A program made the translations under genes and the position numbers. The notes beneath the pieces are model-generated. The model saw only the letters and a program-made list of their open reading frames with translations. It ran no database searches and was not told where the DNA came from. DNA of 64,000 nucleotides. It comes from Gracilaria domingensis (taxonomy: Eukaryota; Rhodophyta; Florideophyceae; Gracilariales; Gracilariaceae). The stretch spans positions 1-64,000 of the forward strand of contig VCMS01000252.1 in NCBI GenBank assembly GCA_022539475.1, given 5' to 3'. Shown piece by piece: positions 20,987 to 33,070 of this stretch; position 1 is the first letter of the stretch, and the number at the start of each line of letters is the position of its first letter.

Positions 20987-23900
20987 CGTCTCCTGAGCCG
21001 AAGTCGGAGACGCCCGAGGCGCCGCCGCTTCGCTCCCCAGTCACTTTCCTTAAAAAGAAGATCCTTACGAAGAAGATGGCTCAATCCGACGTGGACTCAG
21101 AGCTTTTAACGGTTCTCCGTCGTCCGTGGGTACGGTCCCGAAATTTCCGTAACCCGGATAGAGTCCTTGTGATCGCCAAGAGGAATTATAAGGTTTACGC
21201 CGACCTCGGCTTATCACACCAGTTTATGTTTCGTCAACTGTCCGTGTTGGACACGGGCGCTGCGCCAAATCTTATTCACTCTTCGTTAGTGCCCACGGCA
21301 CTTCGGGAATTCGTTCGCTATGGTCCAGGCTTGGATATCGCTGACGCGAACAATAACCCGTTGCGCACGGTTGGTTACTTAACTCTCACAGTGAGACTTG
21401 GCACCTACGTGGTGAAACTTGAATTTGTTGTCTGCGATTCACTCGCTGCACCGGTTATCGGTTGTGACTTTTGCGACCGCTTTGTCGAAGCGATAGGCCC
21501 AAGGGCGAAAACCGTGGAAATGGAAGACGGTACAACCATTCCGATCGTTCGGAAGCCGTTGAAGCGCGCAATCCGGAAGCGCGTTCCATTACCTGTGGCA
21601 CAGGAGGTTCCAAACGTGGATCCGAAATCAACAAAGCTTCGCATAGCGAAATCCGTTTCAATCCGGCCGGAATCCCAGGTGTGGGTGCAGTGCGTCTCCA
21701 AACAACGTGGAATTCGACTAGTTCAACCGTCTTCATCGTTATAAGATCAGCGACAGCTCGCTTTAACTAATGGTGTTGTTTCTATCGAGCCCGATCAACC
21801 TTTCAAGGCACTGGTTGCCAACTTTGGCAAAACCACTCAGTGGCTAGTCAAACATCAGGTACTGGGTTCGGTCCTGCCGCATCCGAAGGCGCTCGTACAG
21901 ACGAGAATCCCAACGTCCGAGGTTCTCGGTGTGCCCGAAGCCAAGGAGGGGGAGGTGCGTCCTGGAAACTCCGTTTTGTCGGATTCCTCCAGAAATGGAA
22001 ACTCCGCCGTACTGGAAGCAGTCGCTACTGAAGAGGTGAATCTAGTTAATTCGGGCCACGAACGACCGTTCATTCCGGTTAAATCAGCGCTACCCCCTGG
22101 CACAGAACAGACGAATCCTGTTGAGGAATTAGAGAAGTTGAATCTGGACCATGTCCCAGCGTCTCATCGCGAGAATTTGCGAGACATGCTCAGAGAATTT
22201 ACTCCCATGTGGGACGGTTCCCTTGGAACAATTGGAATTACGGAGCACCGTATTGATCTGCTCCCAGATACTCGCCCAATCGCGCAACACCCGTATCGGG
22301 CAGGCCCGAAAGCGCGGGAAGAAGAAAAGTCTCAAGTTGAGAAGATGCTACGTGCCGACGTAATTGAGCCAGCTCAGTCGTCATGGGCATCGCCCGTTGT
22401 ACTTGTTCCGAAGTCGGATGGATCGTGGCGTTTTCGTATCGATTACAGGCGACTCAACGCCGTTACCGTCAAAGACGTGTATCCGATTCCACGGATGGAT
22501 GAGTACATCGACTCGCTGGGAAGCGCCAGAGTATTTACCGCCCTTGACGCCAATTGGGGTTACTGGCAGGTTCCAATTCGAAAGGAAGATCGCGACAAGA
22601 CCGCGTTTGTATGTCACCAAGGACTGTACCGTTTCAAACGGATGCCCTTCGGGCTAACGAATGCTCCCGCTACGTTTCAGCGCGCGGTCGACATTCTGTT
22701 GGCCAGATTCAAGTGGAAGACTTGTCTTGTGTACTTGGACGACATCGTCGTATTTTCCAACAGTATGGATGAACATATGTCCCATGTGAAGGAAGTGATG
22801 CAAGTTCTGCGTGACGCAGGTGTTACCTTGAAGCTCAAGAAATGCGAATTCTTCACCGACTCGGTGAAATACCTGGGCCACATTATTCGCCCAGGGAAAC
22901 TCTCGGTCGACGAGGTAAGGGTGAAGTCGCTGAAGGAAGCGAAACATCCGACAACTCAAACGGAACTCCGATCATTTCTCGGTTTGTGTAATGTCTACCG
23001 TCGGTTCGTCCCGAATCTCGCTGATACTGCAGCTCCTCTCAATTCTCTCCTCAGGAAAGGACAGCCAGTTAAACTGGAACCATTCGGCGATGCGGAAGCG
23101 TCCGCCTCTTCGGCGCTTGTCGCCGCCGTAACGTCTCCGCCAGTCTTGGCATTACCCACTCCTGGGCTTCCTTATGAAGTGGATACTGATGCAAGTGAAT
23201 ACCAAGTTGGTTGTGCGCTTTTACAGGTTTTGGAAGATGGCGTACGACGCCCAGTAGGATACTGGTCCCGTTCCCTGAATGTGCATGAACGCAACTACTC
23301 GGTTTCCGAGAAAGAATGTCTTGCCGTTGTATGGGCATTCTCAACTCTGAGACCGTACCTCATGGGAACTCATTTTCAGGTGCACACCGATCATTCGGCA
23401 CTCCGTTGGCTTATGGAGATATCTGAGCCATCAGGCCGCCTTATGAGATGGCGCCTCCGCTTGTCGGAATTTGATTTCGAAGTCCGTTACAAACGGGGAA
23501 CCCTGAACTTGCAGGCAGATGCGCTCTCCCGCTCGGGAACTTCTGGTGAAGCAGAACCTGTCGATGACGACGACATCCCCTGCTTCTTGGCTGAAGAATT
23601 CGAAGAAGAACCAGACTTTCTGGACGACGTCTGCGACGACATACTCCCCACCGGACCGGTTACACCGTTACCCGGTTCATTTGAACCCATTACCGCTGAA
23701 GAGGTAATACGTGAACAACACGGGGATCCTTTCTGTACTCAGATAAGGGCCCGACTCAACGGGGAATTCAAGATACCCTTTCTAATCAACGATCAGGGAT
23801 TCCTTGTTAGGATTGTTGGGCCACGCCCTCAAATTGTGGTTCCACACTCCCTACAATGGAGGGTTCTCCATATATCCCACTATGCAAAGATTGGGGGACA

Positions 23901-24618
23901 CCCTGGTGGCCGGAAGTTGTATCTAACTCTCCGAAGGGACTTTTATTGGCCAGCTATGGCATTTGACTGCTACGCAGTACGCCGTTCATGCACGGAATGC
24001 GCCAAGAATAACGTCAAACTTCGACGAAACTCGAAATCGATGACGCTGTTCCCAGCCCAGGCTCCTTTGGAGTTCGTCGCTATCGACATTCTGGGCGAAT
24101 TAATTCGAACCGCACGCGGTCACAGATATCTCCTGGTTATCACGGACAGGTTTTCGAAGTTAATGCGAACGGTTCCGTTGAAGCGGATCACTGCAGCAGC
24201 AGTTGCACAAGCATTTGTGACGCATTGGGTCTTCACTTACGGGCCACCCGTTAACTTGCTTTCAGACAATGGCTCGCAGTTTGCGTCAGAGTTCTTTATG
24301 GACGTATGTCGTATCTTGGATATCAAGAATTTGTTCACAACAACCTATCATCCCCAGTGTAATGGGCAGGTAGAACGGTTTAACCGTACGATGCTAAACG
24401 CATTGAGATCCTACGTTGCGGATCACCCAAAGGATTGGGACCTGTACACTGATGCGATAACTTACGCATATAACACCCAGGTACATCGGGTTACGTCGCT
24501 GTCGCCGTTTGAATTGGTCCTCTCAAGGATTCCGCCACCTGTGGGAATTGAAGCTCAGCGACGCTATCGTCTTTCCCGTCGACGGGTTTGTACAGAGACA
24601 CCTGGACAAATTGGTTGA
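20962..24618 (+). pseudogene. Element 2 pol: protease, RT, RNase H, integrase
   Basis: One frame, broken by TAA at 21742-21744 where element 3 has Tyr. Protease: SVLDTGAAPNLIHSS. RT: FRIDYRRLNAVTVKDVYPIP, LDANWGYWQVPI, and VYLDDIVVFS with YLDD. RNase H: YEVDTDASEYQVGCAL, then VHTDHSALRWLM. Integrase zinc module: HISHYAKIGGHPGG with CTEC. Integrase core: AIDILGEL, LLSDNGSQF and QCNGQVERFNR give D, D and E. The frame ends by a shift near 24560-24590; the integrase C-terminal region continues from 24588. All catalytic residues are present in this copy. Confidence 0.9.
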
Positions 24619-25511
24619 AGAAGATGGTACCGGTAGCCCGGAAGGCCATGGAGAAGGCTCAACTCGCGTACAAGCGAAATTTCGATAGCCGATTACGCGG
24701 CAAACAATCAATGGTGAAAGCTAATGACTACGTCTTCCTACGAGAGGAATATTATAATCCTGAGAAGGAACGACGACATAAGCTGTCTCCGATCGCCGAC
24801 GGACCGTATCACGTTATTTCTGTCACTCCAGATACCGTCGTGATCGACATTGATGGGCAACACGAGCGTGTATCGCGTGCTCGCGTCGTACTGGCACCTA
24901 CTCCGCCTTCCGGACAATCTACAACCAATACCCAATCAGGGGATCCTCTACAGGAAGAAGTTCCGTCAACGGATGCTGCGCCATCGCGTCCCGCGATTCT
25001 TCCGCACCCAGATCGAAGATTAAGAGATCTACCTACAGTAGGTACTTCTGACCACAGAACTGAACTTCCTACTACTTGGACGAATTCCAACGACTCTGCA
25101 CGAGTATTTACAAGAGTCACCTCCCCACCCCATCTCCTGATGGAGCCCGTGGCGCCACCTAAGGAGTGGGAGGACACTACAGTTGCTGCAACTGGCACTG
25201 ACGCTCCGGTGTCGCCCGGTTTCCAAACCACGGGAAATGTGAGCCACACTGACAATCCAGTCGCTCCCGTAGGAGAATCTAGTGGCACGGCCGCCTCGAC
25301 GCGCCCCAACCGCGGAAACTTCGCCGTATCGTCCGACGATATCACGGAAGATACCCGTACTCCCCGCGAGAGGCGGAGCGTCGCCGCAGAAGCAGCTGCC
25401 CAGCCTGGGATCGCTAACCGCCCGAAATCGCGTAACCGCGTTGAAAAGAACAGTCAAACTGTGAAAACCGTTTCAGCTGATCCGGACCAGCCGCAACACG
25501 CGGAAGAATAG
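24588..25511 (+). pseudogene. Element 2 pol, integrase C-terminal region and linker
   Basis: It begins in a new frame with KAQLAYKRNFDSRLRGK and HKLSPIADGPYHVISVTPDT, the GPY-type region of chromovirus integrases. A long Pro/Ser/Thr-rich linker follows. The same order appears in element 3, where linker and chromodomain still share a frame. The ORF closes at TAG 25509. Confidence 0.75.
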
Positions 25512-26233
25512 CGCTGCGACTCTGAACTGGGGGATCTCGTGAACGAGTTGTGCCAAATGTGACCATTCATTGTGGATTCCCTTGTGGGATTTTGAACGCT
25601 TTCTTGGAAGCCGTCACTCTACAGTGTGCACCACCTTGGGTGTGGAATGGAGCCCTGGCGCTCCATCGCCGCTGCACGTGTGCAATCTCCGTGACACGGG
25701 GCCTGACAGAACCAGGCGCGTGCCACGCGGTGGCACGTTACAACGTGGAATGCCCTAATGAGCGGTCGGTGACCTTTCGCGAACGCATGGCCGAGCACGG
25801 CAGGCGCACGGTTGTCGTGGTCGCCAATCTGTGGCGCGGAGCCAATCAGAGCTCATGGCACATGGCCCGTGGACCGGGTGAACCGCCGCCCTGCTCAGGG
25901 AGTGTTGTACATACCTCCGTCACCGAAACGGTTATCCCCGTGAAGGCCGGGAAGTTCGTCAATCGGAAGTACTACCGTCTGTCGGTCTCTCGACTATCAT
26001 CTAATAACGTGATACCGTTGTACTCGTCTGTTCGAGAGCTTTGCAACTATCCCTCTAGCTCGAGGACAGGACTCGTAGGACGCGAGTTACAGTACGGCCG
26101 CCGCAGCGGGATTTGGCGAGGAACGCGGAAGTAAGCAGGTCTCCAACACTTGGAAAGCCTCACCTGATGGACGCTAGCGCAATTGCACAACCTCTCTAGG
26201 TGATACTGCGTCAGCAGGAGGGGCCCATACACC
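25512..26233 (+). other. Element 2 decayed linker between integrase and chromodomain
   Basis: This segment corresponds in position to the long linker ahead of the element 3 chromodomain. An ORF at 25550-26134 exists but resembles nothing I know and is probably chance. No separate gene is supported. Confidence 0.5.
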
Positions 26234-26467
26234 ATGGAGGCCCGCGAACGGGAAGTGTTCCCACAGGAATTCGTTATCGAACGCATCGTGAGTCACGTCG
26301 TGAACCCCGATGGGGAGACTGAATACCAAGTCCGTTGGTACGGATACTCCCCTGAGGAGGATACTTTCGAGCCGATCTAACATCTACCTCGATCGAAGGT
26401 TCTCGCCTACTACCGGCGTAAGCGGCTAGCGCTGCCTCCAGATTTGGATCAGGCCCAAGTAGGGTGA
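26234..26467 (+). pseudogene. Element 2 chromodomain
   Basis: The frame reads FVIERIVSHVVNPDG, then YQVRWYGYSPEEDTFEPI, a stop (TAA 26378-26380) and HLPRSKVLAYY, ending DLDQAQVG and TGA at 26465. Element 3 has Glu (EPIEHLP) where this copy has the stop. It is too short for its own gene; it is the C-terminal end of pol, now in a different frame from the integrase. Confidence 0.8.
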
Positions 26468-26857
26468 CAGTGCCGCCGGTTCGTAAGGGCAATCGACGGA
26501 CCCACTCGTGGGAAAATCATTGATGGTACTACCAAGAAGTTTGGTTTGTTCCCAAGGAAGGAAGTATCGAAGGGATGAAGAAGAAAAGATGATTTCCGTC
26601 TAACAGACGCCGAGTTATCGGAAAGAAGCGAACTACCGTCTAACGGTCCATGTGAACATGTCGTGAAGCTACACGCAGTCTGGACGACCGTTTTGGAATG
26701 ACGATACGCGAAGAAGCGTTGAACCGTAAACCGGTTATGAAGGAAGTGACCTCGAAGTCGATTTTATTCTAAGGAGAAGTTGTACCGCTAGCTATTGCGG
26801 AGTGCGTTGGTCGCATAGCCTACCACGGCCCATCATGGAGGGAACCCACCGTTGGGA
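26468..26857. other. Element 2 spacer between convergent pol and antisense ORF
   Basis: No ORF of note is seen. The spacer (390 bp) matches in position and size the 391-bp spacer in element 3 (40819-41209). Confidence 0.5.
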
Positions 26858-28627
26858 TCACTGCCATCCTGTCGAAGGACCGGCACCTCCAGGGTTGGAC
26901 GGCCCCGCTTGGGGAGGCTGACTCGCGAAGGCCTGCGCTCCCAATGCCAACAGCTGGCCGAGGTCGTACATATCCGGTGGAACCGGCACCCCAAGTCCGA
27001 GAAGTTGGTTGCGCATCGCTATCACGCGAGGGTCAAGATTTCCCTGCGAAGGGCCCACGCCCCAACCGATAGGAGCAACTGGCGCAGACGCCCCTCCGAC
27101 AACCGGAACTCCTGCGGAAGCCGCCGACGGGCCTTCCGTTGCCGGGTCTTCCACAGTGTCATCCACCATTGGATCGTCCTCCCCTGCTACAGAATAATAG
27201 TTGTCGGAAAACATAAACCCAATAGGGTGATCGCTCGGAACCACTCAAGGAAGTCCGCGTAGGACGAGGGCCCGCTCCTTCGGGACGGTAACTCCCTCCC
27301 AGGGATCGTAGTAGACGAAGTCACCGGCACCCGGATGTCTTCGTCCTGGCGAACGGTCGTAGTGCGAACGAGTGCCCCTGGGGACGTTTTCCGCCGGAAC
27401 GGTACTCCAATCAATGGAAACGATGAGATCGATAAGGCTGATGACCTCGCTGACGTTGTCGTCCGAACCGAGCGCGGTGTATAAGTCCAGTGATCTAATC
27501 ACGTTCCGTAACCTCGGAGGCAAATACCAAACACGGTTCTGGTCGTATGCTTCCCATAGCGTAAACGCGGCAACGCGAGCGGCCCATTCGGCGATGAAGA
27601 GCATCCAGTACTCGCAGTGCGGATTCGCAATCATGCGTGACCCCACATAGGAGATGCACGGAGGCAATTCCGGGAAACACCCGCGTGGTACCTCATAGTG
27701 AGCCGACCACGATGGGAGTGGAGCGAATCGACCCGCTAGTGCGTCCGGACGCAAACGTTCAACCTCCATGTTCTGCTGTGGAATCAGATACCCGAACCGG
27801 GATCGCCACTTGCGTTCGTTTCGCAATCGGTCGAAGAAGCTTCCCTCTCCCGAAGGGCGATGTAGATATCGGAACTCCGCTCGCAGGATAGGCCTGTTGA
27901 AAAGGAGAATGTCCGCCGGCATCGACTCCGGGAAGTTTTCCGCCGCTTGGAAGTCCGCGAGGTTCGCGCCATACTTGATCTCTCCGTAAGTTCGGAACCG
28001 GGAAAGGTCGAACCCGTATGACTCGGGGATCCTCTCGGGGAACGAGGCTCGGTCCTTCCGAAAGTACGCCAATCGCGCCATAGCCGCGCGCGCTTCATCC
28101 AGCGTTTCGTATCCACGGCCGCGACGTTTTCGTGACAACACGTGAGGTGCAACTGCCACGCGGTTTCTCCAATCCCAGGAATCCACCATATCTCGGTGCA
28201 GGCCGCCAGGCAGCATACCGTTCTCGGTATATGAATCCATCAACGCACTGTTGCGAACCGCTGTCGGGTGAAACCAGGGCGCTCTGGAATAGGCCCAGCT
28301 TCCTCCGGTAGTCGGATCTTGAACAAGGAGCGATTCACGCGCGATCCAGCAAGCTGGAGTCGCCAGCAAGGGCACCGCCTGAGCGGAATTCCACGCCGCG
28401 ACGTCGACCGGATTCGGTGTAGACGTGTGATGTTGACTCTGAGGCAGAGGAGCGGAGGCGAAACCGCCGAGATACCCTGTCGCAGGAGTTGCGGGACCCG
28501 AAACGTTCGGAACCCCGGTTTGGGATGGCTGCTCGTCGCCCTGGTGAGGATTCATCGAATCGTCGATCGCAGAAGAAACTTCACGTACTGAATCGTCTGA
28601 GTGCAGAGAAGCTGAGTGCGTTTGCAC
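26858..28627 (-). CDS. Element 2 antisense ORF (aORF), one in-frame TGA
   Basis: A minus-strand frame runs from 28627 to 26858, broken by one TGA at 27247-27245. It encodes about 589 residues with no known domain. The middle, from APWFHPTAV to VISLIDLIVSIDWSTVP, aligns with the aORF of element 3: SWDWR.R, the RPILRAEFRYL block, PLP.W, ELPP, EWA.R.AAF.L.EAYDQ.R.W and IRSLDL. The tail shares DHP.GF and DPMVD and is acidic then low-complexity. I see no signal peptide, membrane segment or zinc motif, so it is not an obvious env or gag. It starts 126 nt inside the 3' LTR and converges on pol. Confidence 0.7.
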
Positions 28628-28737
28628 GTGTGTCTCGTTGTGACGAGGAACCGGAATCTCGGATATGTCTATGGTGGACCACGCTTATATGCGAGCTCGC
28701 TGATGAGTCTCCGCTTGCAAACCGGATGTTTCCTGCG

Positions 28738-28752
28738 CTAAGGAGGGGGATA
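28738..28752 (+). other. Element 2 polypurine tract
   Basis: CTAAGGAGGGGGATA lies directly before the 3' LTR and is identical to the element 3 tract. It is the expected plus-strand primer. Confidence 0.8.
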
Positions 28753-29734
28753 TATAGAGCAAAACGTGCTCGCCCGATACACGGGGAATGTTTTCATAAA
28801 CCCCTGGTAAGGATGGTTCCGGGTACTCGGAAGGTATGAATATTGGCCCATTGATGGGATACCCTTTGGCCGCATTGAGGTATGGCACCCTGAGGGGTCG
28901 GCCATGACCTAGCGCGAATGAGTATTGGTCGCGTGTACGCGTGTGGTTCTTTTGACCCTTTCACAGGTGAATTTGGTTCGATAGTCGAATAGTTTACTGG
29001 CCGCTGCCGCGGGTTGCACACCTTCCACGTGTGTGGACCTGCACAAGCGTGCCATTTATTTATTTAATTTAGTTTAACTAAGTAATCGGTTACGATATAA
29101 GGAGCTGACCTCGCGGCCACCTCCGCCCCTCAGTAAAAGGTAACCGAGTTCGGCTCTGAACTGTTTCGCCATCGCGAAGTGTACAACGCCCTCCCGAGAA
29201 ACACCGCGTACGGTACGACTCAGCTTCATCCCTCGGGATCATTCAGGCAATACTGACCATTGTGGCCTTGCCTTCGGGCTGTTTTACTCCGTGTCTTCGT
29301 ACTGTTTCTGTTTCTTATTTGTGCAGTTGTCTGCTTTCACCACAATTGGTAGCGTTTCCGTCTCTGTATAGAGTTGTACCGCGTGGGCTTAATACACATC
29401 GTTGTCTCCCTGCGCCGGGTCTGTTGCCGCTTGCCGCACGTCCCGCCGCGGGATTCCTCTCTTTTCCCCCTTTGGTTTCCCTTCTTTTTATCCTTTTGCC
29501 TAGGGCTTACACCGCTCTACGGTACCTTCCTCCTCGACCATTCCGTCACTTTTCGCCGGATTCCTGGATCAGGCCCGTTCACCCCTCAACCTCCGTAGGT
29601 ATATCCCGTACCACGGGCGGTCTTACACCCGCACTTTCCGTGTTTGGAGGGCTCATCCGCTGAGTCTACCCCTCACAGGGAGCAAGGACTCGAACGCCTT
29701 GAGTGCTTTTCCCATCACTGGGTTTTGCTCTACA
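28753..29734 (+). repeat. Element 2 3' LTR (982 bp)
   Basis: It starts TATAGAGC, where the 5' LTR has TGTAGAGC, so the terminal G is mutated. It ends GCTCTACA and is followed by the ACGAC duplication. It lacks the insertion found in the 5' LTR. Confidence 0.92.
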
Positions 29735-29739
29735 ACGAC

Positions 29740-31243
29740 AGTGTGTTATAATAACTGAAATAACCACGACGAAGTCGGGGACGCTCCTGTTGGACAGGGT
29801 GGTTAAAATAACCGTGCACGACGTAACCAACCCTCAAGGAGGTGCGGTAGCACGCGAAGGCGGTGCAGCTTGGAGCCAAAAACGATGGCTCAATCTCTGT
29901 TGTGGAGTTTACTTGGCGGCGAAGGCCGAAGGCCGAGCCACTATATACTGTAGTATACTCCCTACAATAGGTGCGAAACTGGGAGCATCCTGAAACCGCA
30001 AAAACGCATTTTGGTCGACGCGCAAAATCACGATTTGATCGCACATCGTGACTTTGCGCTTGCGCTTGAGCAGAACTCGGTCAGCGTGCTCGCCTTGCTG
30101 ACCGAGTTTTGCTCCCGTCACAAACACGCAATTTCTGAGCGCGTGCTCTTCCGAAATGAATACGAGTCGGCTGCTTTCGCTGGGCGTTTTCTTTTCGGCG
30201 CATTTAGTACCCCTGAGGAATCTAAAAGATACTCCAACACGGGATCACCATTATATCGGCGAGTTGTGAAACCAACACTGATTGAAACGTTCCCACGATA
30301 GAGGTGAGATTTGTAGTTCACGTTCGAGCAAATCAGACCGCAGGAGCTCGACGTGATACTGCCACCTTGTCCTTATTCAGGCGACTTTTTGGTGTTGCGC
30401 ACAGCACAGTTCTTCTTGACAGTGTTTCCGTTCAAGACTATCGGCATGGCACGGTACGACGTCGTTCGTTGTAAGTCAACATGTGCTTCGGGTCATGCCA
30501 AGCCGACTGTCAAATGACTCAAATGCAATTGAGGAAAAATAACTGGTTTTTGGTAAACATAAAAGTAGCTTCATTAGTCCATAGGCAACTTAGATGATGC
30601 TATTTACACTCCAGCACGACTATAAGTTACAGCGGTGCTTTTAGAAGGCCTAAGAGAAGGAAGAGAGAAGTGCAAGCAGACAATGCGTGCTGCAAAGTGC
30701 AATCAAGGTCGGCAGAGATAGAATTTAAAGTGTATGGCCTGCAATCTTAATGTTTGGTATTGGACTAGCGTATTTTTTCTATTCAAACATTTCGAAATTG
30801 AGCTGCAAATTAATATTGCGGTCTCGCCAAATACAATCCATCTGTCACATAAGTATGGTCCATGATTGCGATTAACAATAAAGTGCTCCTTTTTTGAAAC
30901 ATGTTCTGTAGGTGTCTGTTGGCTGAAGTAGTTTGGAAGCTTTGGAAGGAGCAGGATTGTTTTTGATATCCAGCGGATAAGTTTTAGCCCTCATAGGCAC
31001 GCGACGTTACTTTGTGAAAATGGAGAGCTGCTTGTGCAGGCTGCGCTCTTTTCAAGCAGGTCGCGCAAGTTTGCTCATCTATGCCCTAAAAAAGTAGGGG
31101 CTCTTATGTTTTTCTTTGAACATGAAGAGGAGGGAGAGAGGACAGGGACATTTTTTCGGGATTGCTTCATTGCTGGATCTGCGAAGACGGTACACTGGTC
31201 AGTGTAACTAGTGTGGGTGCCAAATTAGAGTGGCCGCATGAAA
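29740..31243. other. Intergenic DNA, no gene recognised; contains paired hairpins
   Basis: No convincing gene. Two hairpins lie back to back at 30020-30059 (arms GCGCAAAATCACGAT, 14/15 paired) and 30068-30114 (arms of 18 bp around GAGCAGAACTCGGTCAGC, 17/18 paired). An ORF at 30011-30301 runs through both and is likely chance. The rest becomes AT-rich towards 31 kb. Confidence 0.55.
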
Positions 31244-31458
31244 TAGTGTGGGCCACACTAATTAAATGACGCCCATACAATCGGCGATCAGATATAGTGT
31301 GGGTTTCATGCTTGGGGGAACAAATTGCGCGGGAAATACGAACTGGAAAATGCAAGCGACCACTCTTGCACGTGCGATAAACTAATCCGAACACAAAACT
31401 ATCTTCTCCAATGTGATTTGGTTACTGCGCTTTTCTTTACCTCTCAAGACTGAACGAG

Positions 31459-32174
31459 ATGTCCCTTACAGCCTCACCTATCCTCAACGCATTTGCTCGT
31501 CGAGCTCCATTGAACACCACTCTAAGGTCCACACCCAATCCAGAGACGACCCCACAGTCCAATGAAACAAACCATTCTCCGTCTGATACCACCTCTAATA
31601 AATCAGACGACAAAGTCAAACACAATCGAAAGCCACAAAATGTTCTAACAAACACAAGTCGGGAACAAATTGCGCGTTGGATGATTATCACAGCTGACGC
31701 CCAAGGCGATAAACTAATCATATCAAAGGCAGTCCTCCAGTTTCCTCAATACTTCTGGGGAAAGAATAAGGCAAACCTACAAAAGGCGAGCAGGTATTGG
31801 AAAAACTGACACCAGTTAGTAGTTGGCCACAACAAAAATTCCAAAACCAACAAGTTCACTTTTGTCAAACCAACCAAGACAAGATTAAAACGACACTTCT
31901 GAAAAGCTCTTTCTGGGAGGCGTCGCCGTATCATACCATGGGTGCAAGCTCTACAGGGCGATTTACTGGAAGAGTTCAGCCGCATGAGAAAGACAGCTGT
32001 GAAATTCAATGCTCGTTTGCTGCGAAAGCTGGCGATCAACCTTATTATGAAGTTCACATCCGAATTATATAACGAATAGACAAGCGATCCGCGCAGCAGG
32101 AACTTGATAAAAGAACATATCACAAGCTGATGCGTACAATCATTCATGCAACGATCACGGATTGTGGGCAGGGC
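31459..32174 (+). pseudogene. DDE_1 transposase, N-terminal half
   Basis: The frame starting MSLTASPILNAF gives a Ser/Thr/Asn-rich lead. The DNA-binding part follows with REQIARWMIITADAQGD and a Trp-containing KASRYWKN. Stops interrupt it from 31807 onward. In the same frame it continues with IPWVQALQGDLLEEF and RLLRKLAINL, typical of the segment ahead of the DDE domain, and ends in RSRIVGR at the element 3 insertion. Function: binds transposon ends and helps cut them. Confidence 0.6.
32170..32174. repeat. Element 3 target-site duplication (left copy)
   Basis: AGGGC here corresponds to ATGGC at 43967-43971, matching at 4 of 5 bases. Removing element 3 and one copy leaves the host transposase reading GRAQCGKL in one frame, which supports both the duplication and the insertion point. 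Confidence 0.8.
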
Positions 32175-32953
32175 TGTAGTGCAACGCTCATCTATGAGTA
32201 TTCTGACAGGACTTAGTCATATTTCCCGTTTACGGGTTTGCCTGGTACACACCAGTATATGACTAGTAGTTACTAGTGGTTGCCATTGAGATGGTTCGGA
32301 CATGTGGGACACGGTGGAGCTGATCGGAGGTTGGCTACTACACGTTGGCGGTTGCCACAATTAGTGGGAAGTTTAGTTAATATTATTTATTAATTTTAGT
32401 TAGGACACTACTTAGTGCGACGGCGTCGCCGCCGTCGCACCGGTAAAGTGCCCCAACCAGGGTGACCCTACTGACGGGTCTTGGCTCTAATCGTTCACGC
32501 CTTCGGCGGTGCTCGACTCCTAATCGGAGAGACTCCCCGTTGACACGGTTCGTTTATCCACCCTGCGTCCTCTAAAGGAACCCAACTGTGGGAGTGTTTT
32601 ACCACTGTTTGTCGCGTTCGCCCCTGTATAGGGAAAGCCCCGGCAGTACGCCGTTATCCTTCGTCACCTTGTCGCGAGGCCCCACCCCGTGGTGCTCTCG
32701 CTCCCCTTTTCCTTTCCCCTTTCTTTCCTCCAACCCTCTTCCGAGGTATTGCACACCCACGTGTCGTGGTACTCCCTTCTCCGCTCCACCTTTCTATTTC
32801 AACTCTCATCGCCCCGTCGTGACGGTTTGGCCCCGGTCTTACACCCGGCTCGTTGTGCCATTCCAGAGAGGCTCTGTTCGCTTCGCTACCCTCCGTAGAG
32901 GAAGATCCCGAACGTCTTCGTGGTGTCTTTTCCCGCTCACGGGTTGCACTACA
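32175..32953 (+). repeat. Element 3 5' LTR (779 bp)
   Basis: It starts TGTAGTGCAAC and ends GTTGCACTACA, an 11-bp inverted terminal repeat. TTAATATTATTTATTAATTT near 32377 is the likely TATA region. A perfect 11-bp hairpin follows at 32415-32440 (arms GTGCGACGGCG and CGCCGTCGCAC, loop TCGC), probably in the 5' end of the transcript. Confidence 0.93.
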
Positions 32954-32956
32954 AAG

Positions 32957-32974
32957 TGGCCTCCCAACCTAGAA
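32957..32974 (+). other. Element 3 candidate primer binding site
   Basis: TGGCCTCCCAACCTAGAA starts three bases after the LTR. It differs from the element 2 site at three positions. Confidence 0.55.
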
Positions 32975-33070
32975 GGATTAGGAGATTGAAGGGTTTGACA
33001 CTTGTGTGTATTCCCTCTTTGAGGTTCTTTTCCCCTTGGAAGTTCCCGTGTAACGGTTCGCTGGATACCG

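Larger units (their letters stand above)
16628..29734 (+). mobile_element. Element 2: Ty3/gypsy chromovirus with antisense ORF
   Basis: Both LTRs start at a TGTAGAGCAAAA-type end and finish TTTTGCTCTACA. The flanks carry a 5-bp target duplication, ACGAC, at 16623-16627 and 29735-29739. The internal order is PBS, gag, protease, RT, RNase H, integrase, chromodomain, an antisense ORF, PPT and 3' LTR. By eye the LTRs differ at about 20 of 980 positions outside one large insertion. Gag, pol and the antisense ORF carry stops or frameshifts, so this copy is not autonomous. Confidence 0.9.

Noticed and set aside
20168-24618. Stop codon reassignment (TAA/TAG read as an amino acid)
   Set aside because: Stops replace Tyr, Gln, Glu and Gly in different places, and host genes contain none internally. 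Ordinary decay fits better.
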